The position numbers were made by a program, and so were the translations under genes. The notes under the pieces were generated by a model, which worked only from the letters and a program-made list of their open reading frames with translations, was not told where the DNA came from and made no database searches. Shown piece after piece: positions 27,160-32,476 of a stretch of 32,476 nt of DNA; within the stretch, counting starts at the first letter, position 1; the number at the start of each line of letters is the position of its first letter. The stretch is taken from contig JADDKJ010000037.1 in NCBI GenBank assembly GCA_033717875.1, forward strand, positions 1-32,476, given 5' to 3'. This stretch comes from SBBG01 sp033717875 (GTDB taxonomy: Bacteria > Pseudomonadota > Gammaproteobacteria > Ga0077554 > Ga007554).

Positions 27160-27442
27160 CCTAAAAACCTCGGTTGGAACCTACTGCGAATGCCTAATTC
27201 CATTTCGCAATAAAAAGTGAAATATTGTAGGGTGCGTATTACCATTGGTGCGTGGGACGCACCCTACAAAATTATTGTCGTTTTTAACGCAAATTGGAAT
27301 AAGGCACCGAATCCGCGCGAGAAAATCGCAAAATCTGTCCTCCCCGTAGCGGATGGCTACGGCTGCGAATATTTTGCGATTTTCTCGCCCATCTTCAGTA
27401 CCTTAGTCATTCGCAGTAGGTTCCAACCGAGGTTTTTTTAGG
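27160..27442. mobile_element. MITE-B copy B (283 bp, contains a nested element)
   Basis: Terminal repeats begin CCTAAAAACCTCGGTTGGAA; the right end is the same on the other strand, with two extra T's in the T run. The repeat arms extend through CTACTGCGAATG. ATTAT flanks both sides (27155-27159 and 27443-27447), a 5-bp target duplication. The right copy contains the stop codon of the GNAT toxin. The interior is interrupted at 27197-27298. Confidence 0.8.
27197..27298. mobile_element. Nested TA-flanked palindromic element
   Basis: The ends are ATTCCATTTCGCAATAAAAA and, reversed, TTCCAATTTGCGTTAAAAA. TA dinucleotides flank it (27195-27196 and 27299-27300), as expected of Tc1/mariner-IS630-type mobilisation. 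The centre carries TGTAGGGTGCGT paired with ACGCACCCTACA. The comparison with MITE-B copy A shows that this piece is an insertion. Confidence 0.6.
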
Positions 27443-27443
27443 A

Positions 27444-27971
27444 TTATTCAGCGCTTATTTCCGATGCCTTATTGATGGAGGACCAGCGGCGGGCATCCTT
27501 GAGTAACAGCAACAACTGCTGCTCATGTAGCGGCGACGGCACGAAGCCGAATCGGGTATAAAAGCGTGCCGCCCCTTCGTCGAGGGGGTGAGTCAGCACT
27601 GCGCGGATGCCGGCCTGTTCAGCGATGAGCAAGGTGCGGCGGATAGCATCCTGCAACATCCCCACCCCGATGCCCAGCCCTTGCGCGCCACGATCCACCG
27701 CAAGTCGCGCGAGGATCACCACCGGGATCGGATAGCGGCCCATCCCCTGACGGATGCGCTCCGGCACCTCCAGGGTATCGACCTGCCCCACCGTCAGACT
27801 GAAATAGCCAACCACTCGATCCTCATCGGCCACCACGAAAGTTTTCGCAGAACCGCTTGTCTGCGCCTGACGAGCATAGCGGATCAGCCATTCGTTGAGC
27901 GTGGGCTTGCCGCAGTCGAAACCTTCAAGACAATGGAAAGCTTCCAGCGGCTGGGGACCGCGCAGTGTCAT
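27444..27971 (-). CDS. GNAT-family toxin (TacT-like)
   Basis: 175 residues. GNAT toxins of this type acetylate the amino group of charged tRNAs and block translation. The acetyl-CoA loop is in ARLAVDRGAQGLGIGVGML, and the catalytic Tyr region is AARFYTRFGFVPSP near the C-terminus. The N-terminus (FDCGKPTLNEWLIRYARQAQ) is typical. The ATG at 27971 overlaps the antitoxin stop as ATGA. Its TAA stop lies in the target duplication of MITE-B copy B. It is related to Salmonella TacT, but the tRNA target is unknown. Confidence 0.9.
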   Translation of the reverse strand: MTLRGPQPLEAFHCLEGFDCGKPTLNEWLIRYARQAQTSGSAKTFVVADEDRVVGYFSLTVGQVDTLEVPERIRQGMGRYPIPVVILARLAVDRGAQGLGIGVGMLQDAIRRTLLIAEQAGIRAVLTHPLDEGAARFYTRFGFVPSPLHEQQLLLLLKDARRWSSINKASEISAE

Positions 27972-28255
27972 TGCGCATCCCAAGGTGCGGTCCGGGAAAA
28001 CAGATCGCGGAGACTTTCATTGTCCCTGGCGGGGCGCTCCAGCAGCTCCATCAGCGCCTGATACTGGCTGCCCGAGACCATGAATAGACGCTGATCGAGC
28101 AAGGTCTGCTCAGCAGCCCGGCAGGCGCTGTCCAGAATGAAATCGGTCAACGATTTGTGGGCCACCTCAGCGGCGCGGCGCAGCACTGCTTCTTGTTCGG
28201 GTGTGGCGCGCAACCCCAAACGGGCAGAACGTGCAGTGGTCGTTGAAGAGGCCAT
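27968..28255 (-). CDS. DUF1778 antitoxin (TacA-like, ribbon-helix-helix)
   Basis: 95 residues. The N-terminal half (RSARLGLRATPEQEAVLRRAAE) fits the ribbon-helix-helix fold, followed by KSLTDFILDSACRAAEQTL, the usual DUF1778 signature. The C-terminal part wraps the GNAT toxin in known complexes. I chose ATG 28255 because GGAGA lies eight bases upstream; ATG 28270 is also in frame. A weak promoter (TTGTGC, 18 bases, TTATAC; 28304-28275 on the minus strand) overlaps a TGTG/CACA-ended inverted region that could be the operator. Confidence 0.88.
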   Translation of the reverse strand: MASSTTTARSARLGLRATPEQEAVLRRAAEVAHKSLTDFILDSACRAAEQTLLDQRLFMVSGSQYQALMELLERPARDNESLRDLFSRTAPWDAQ

Positions 28256-28469
28256 AACGTCATTCTCCATTTGTGTATAACCAATGATCACCATGTTAGC
28301 ACAAAAGACGAACAACATCCATCCAAATAGCCTGTCGGACTTGGGGAAGCGTTGAACCCAAATAATCCATTAGCCGAATTAAGGTATGCTGAGGGGGCTG
28401 GATGCTGGCACGTTCCTAATGGAATCCATTAGAGAAATTCATTTGATGGCAATAAGATAAGGCAGATTC
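28256..28469. other. Gene-free stretch before the IS1380-type relic
   Basis: The first 65 bases hold the likely tacA promoter. The rest has no supported gene. AATCCATTAG occurs twice in direct orientation (near 28365 and 28420), possibly part of an old insertion-sequence end. I could not define a terminal repeat. Confidence 0.4.
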
Positions 28470-28620
28470 ATGGCGCAATCATCCGAGACCTCATCAGCCT
28501 TTGAGATCAAGTTCACCTCGCGTGAGGTCAGCGCATGGGGCGGTCTGGCATTGCTGAAACGCATGCTGGATAGCATGGACTTCCGGAAAGCGGCATAGCA
28601 ATGGGATTTACCCGAGCTCG
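28470..28620 (+). pseudogene. N-terminal relic of an IS1380-type transposase
   Basis: From ATG 28470 the frame gives AFEIKFTSREVSAWGGLALL then KRMLDSMDFRKAA, followed by TAG, and continues in the same frame as QWDLPELA. The pattern 'KFTS..(L/V)(S/T).WGGL.L' near the N-terminus followed by FRK...WDLP recalls IS1380-family transposases. The internal stop and the truncation by the RAYT repeat at 28622 leave only about 50 codons. Family assignment is from memory. Confidence 0.55.
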
Positions 28621-28621
28621 C

Positions 28622-28652
28622 GTAGGTTGGGCTGACGAAGGAAGCCCAACAT
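28622..28652. repeat. Left inverted repeat of the RAYT unit
   Basis: 31 bases beginning GTAGGTTGGGCTGACGAAGG and ending in AAGCCCAACAT. It contains the hairpin GTTGGGCT/AAGCCCAAC. It is a perfect inverted match to 29203-29233 and ends seven bases before the RAYT start codon. Confidence 0.9.
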
Positions 28653-28658
28653 CACGGG

Positions 28659-29201
28659 ATGAATGAAACGATGCGATACCGGCGAGCCAATGCGGCGGGA
28701 GGGACGTATTTCTTCACGGTGAATCTGGCCGAGCGGAGTTCCGACAGGTTGGTGCGTCACGTTGACGACCTGCGCGCCGTGATAAAAAAGGTGAAAGAGG
28801 CGCATCCCTTTGCCACCCTGGCGATGGTGGTGCTGCCCGACCATCTGCACGCGATATGGCGCCTGCCGCTGGGCGATGCCGATTATCCGATGCGCTGGTC
28901 GTTGATCAAGGCTGGGTTTTCGCACCAACTGGCAAAAGGCGAGCGCATCCGCGCCAGCCGCATGGCCAAACGGGAACGGGGTATCTGGCAGCGGAGATAT
29001 TGGGAACACCAAATCCGCGATGAGCATGACCTGATACGGCATGTGAATTATATACATTACAACCCGGTGAAGCATGGCTGGGTCAACCTCCCTGTGGATT
29101 GGCCTCATACAATGCTGCATGGCTACATTGAACGAGGTATGGTGACGCCGGATTGGGGTGGGGAAATGAGTGATGGGATAAATAGTTATGGCGAACGCTG
29201 A
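28659..29201 (+). CDS. REP-associated tyrosine transposase (RAYT)
   Basis: 180 residues, Y1-transposase fold related to IS200/IS605 TnpA. The HUH motif region is VVLPDHLHAIWRLP, and the catalytic Tyr is likely in HVNYIHYNPVKHGWV. The segment RGIWQRRYWEHQIRDEHDLI is typical of RAYTs. These proteins process REP hairpins and are thought to spread them. The gene is enclosed tightly by 31-bp inverted repeats; its TGA is one base from the right repeat. It has landed in an IS1380-type relic. The coding sequence is intact. Confidence 0.92.
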   Translation: MNETMRYRRANAAGGTYFFTVNLAERSSDRLVRHVDDLRAVIKKVKEAHPFATLAMVVLPDHLHAIWRLPLGDADYPMRWSLIKAGFSHQLAKGERIRASRMAKRERGIWQRRYWEHQIRDEHDLIRHVNYIHYNPVKHGWVNLPVDWPHTMLHGYIERGMVTPDWGGEMSDGINSYGER

Positions 29202-29202
29202 A

Positions 29203-29233
29203 ATGTTGGGCTTCCTTCGTCAGCCCAACCTAC
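29203..29233. repeat. Right inverted repeat of the RAYT unit
   Basis: An exact reverse complement of 28622-28652. Together the pair delimits a unit of 612 bp. No target duplication is evident, as expected of Y1 transposition. Confidence 0.9.
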
Positions 29234-29282
29234 ATGGACTGTGCGTGAGGCACACCCCGCGAACAATAATGACCGATTGCTA

Positions 29283-29311
29283 TTGACCCCCCCCCACTAC
29301 AATCTCATAAT
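29283..29311 (+). promoter_or_regulatory. Candidate phase-variable promoter with C9 tract in the spacer
   Basis: TTGACC (29283-29288), a 17-base spacer, and CATAAT (29306-29311). A run of nine C's (29287-29295) covers the end of the -35 and the first seven spacer bases. Slippage would change spacer length, as in Neisseria opc and porA promoters. The expected start is near 29318, about 35 bases before the exporter ATG. Confidence 0.45.
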
Positions 29312-29352
29312 CAGATTTTTCATAAATAGCCAGAGACAAAGAAAAGCGGCAC

Positions 29353-31556
<2,204 letters not shown>

Positions 31557-31560
<4 letters not shown>

Positions 31561-32102
31561 GCAGCAAACCATCAAAGGTTGAGCAATCGGGGCGGCCGCT
31601 ACTGAAAAAAGTAATCACGGCGATCCTTGGCGGATTGCTTCTTGTGGCGGCAATCCCGTTTTTCATCGTTTGGTATGGGGAAAAGGAGAGGAAGGAATTA
31701 ATGCGCGACTACGAAGTTCCGCAGATTTTTTTGGCAAGAATTATTGCTCTCGAGCGGACACCTGCAAAAACATTAATGGAGTCAGGCGAAACTCTTATCT
31801 GCGCAGTGGGTTCATACAGCGGCGTTGAGAGAAAAAAGGAACTCAACGAGAAGCAAAAATTATCGACTCCCAAAGACAAGCTTCCATCAGAAGATGGGGT
31901 CTGGTACCTGATTTTTTTCTCGGAGACAAGATCCATGAGGATTTATCTGATTGAAAACCGCGCGATTGCTGGTATCACCAACGATAGCGATGGTTGTATC
32001 GGGGAAAGCGGATATTTTGAGGTGATTAGAAAAGAACCACGAGGCACCGACTCGCCAGATGGTTACCACGCATTTGTGATTCGGATGAAAAGGGGTATTT
32101 AA
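31557..32102 (+). CDS. Membrane-anchored protein of unknown function
   Basis: 181 residues; I do not recognise a family. One hydrophobic helix (about 17-42; VITAILGGLLLVAAIPFFIV) follows a basic N-terminus, so most of the protein is probably periplasmic. Two Cys (in ETLICAVGSY and SDGCIGESGY) could form a disulphide. The C-terminal domain alternates aromatic strands (GVWYLIFFSE, MRIYLIENR, YHAFVIRMKRG). The GTG start shares bases with the exporter stop, and AAGGAGGAG precedes it, so it is coupled to the exporter. Its codon use is more AT-rich than its neighbours. It could be an immunity protein or a secretion accessory; neither is shown by the sequence. Confidence 0.75.
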
Positions 32103-32103
32103 A

Positions 32104-32476
32104 ATGGCTGACAGAACAATTCCTTGGAAAGGCCCTTTTGGGCGGCAATGGTGGGAAAACAACGCTGCGGACGCATGGAATGACCTTGGTCGTCCCGATG
32201 CAAACGATCCGCCTGCGGATCCGCCTACGCAGAACGATCTTGAGTATGATGCGTTTCGCCATGCATATACCCATGCCATTTGGGTAAGAGAATTTGGCGA
32301 GGACATGTCGCGAGTGGCAGGGGATCGCGTCGAGTTGGATAGAAATAATGGGTCTTCAGGAAATCGTGTGGGTCATTTTGCACGAAATTCATATAGCCGG
32401 GAGCATGCAAGTGAGAATTTTGAGTCTCAGATATTCCTCATCTCTGATCCCGTATGCCCGGCGCTGGATGACGCGA
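32104..32476 (+). CDS. DUF6973-like protein, possible secreted effector (partial, runs off window)
   Basis: The frame is open from ATG 32104 to the window edge (124 codons). It starts one base after the preceding stop, with AAGGGG upstream. The segment YDAFRHAYTHAIWVREFGED, then MSRVAGDRVELDRNNGSSGN and RVGHFARN, follows the DUF6973-type pattern 'DAFRHAYW...FGE...A...HE...D..NN..G'. That domain occurs in predicted secreted or toxin proteins, but its activity is unknown to me. There is no signal peptide, which fits a type I or other C-terminal-signal substrate. Being the third gene of an exporter operon, it is a plausible cargo. The C-terminus is not visible. Confidence 0.6.
   Translation, partial: MADRTIPWKGPFGRQWWENNAADAWNDLGRPDANDPPADPPTQNDLEYDAFRHAYTHAIWVREFGEDMSRVAGDRVELDRNNGSSGNRVGHFARNSYSREHASENFESQIFLISDPVCPALDDA

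Noticed and set aside
27160..27442. CRISPR-like or tRNA-like interpretation of the palindromic region
   Set aside because: There are no regularly spaced direct repeats and no cloverleaf; inverted ends with target duplications explain it as nested MITEs.

Overview
This window looks like a chromosomal segment of a moderately GC-rich, non-enteric gammaproteobacterium. The evidence is the conserved fatty-acid block yceD-rpmF-plsX-fabH-fabD-fabG-acpP-fabF, a maf gene nearby, a BarA/GacS-type hybrid kinase, a two-subunit pyruvate carboxylase, and a REP-associated (RAYT) transposase. I cannot name a genus from sequence alone.

Layout. 1-2905: the tail of a transposase abuts a BarA-like hybrid kinase whose second receiver has Asn in place of the phospho-accepting Asp. 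3088-15883 (minus strand) is one long housekeeping run read right to left: yceD, rpmF, plsX, fabH, fabD, fabG, acpP, (intrinsic terminator), fabF, pabB, pabC, mltG, nagZ, queG and a D-2-hydroxyacid dehydrogenase. It supplies ribosomal protein L32, fatty acids and phospholipid precursors, p-aminobenzoate for folate, cell-wall processing and recycling, and tRNA queuosine. 16050-20824 (plus strand) runs divergently: pyruvate carboxylase subunits A and B, maf and mtgA. 20864-23449 is a cytosolic PAS-GGDEF-EAL protein. It meets, tail to tail with a 15-bp overlap, a membrane protein with a bactofilin-like repeat domain (23435-24709).

From about 24.7 kb the region becomes accessory. It holds a broken HI1420-type antitoxin next to a perfect FNR/Anr box, arfB, an intact RES-Xre toxin-antitoxin pair, an intact GNAT-DUF1778 (TacAT-like) pair, a decayed IS1380-type transposase, and a RAYT gene between perfect 31-bp inverted repeats. 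The window ends in a putative type I secretion cassette: a HlyB-like ABC exporter, a membrane-anchored protein of unknown function, and the start of a DUF6973-like protein cut by the window edge. The cassette's best promoter has a C9 tract running into its 17-bp spacer, which suggests phase variation.

Short mobile repeats are the most striking feature. (1) MITE-A is about 140 bp with two copies; one supplies the last codons and stop of mltG, and the other supplies the stop of the RES toxin and sits 2 bp from the arfB start. (2) MITE-B has CCTAAAAACC ends and 5-bp AT-rich target duplications, with three copies; one is nested in MITE-A and one contains a further nested element. (3) A multi-hairpin palindromic family has three copies whose stems differ by compensating changes. 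Several of these repeats lie exactly at gene ends.
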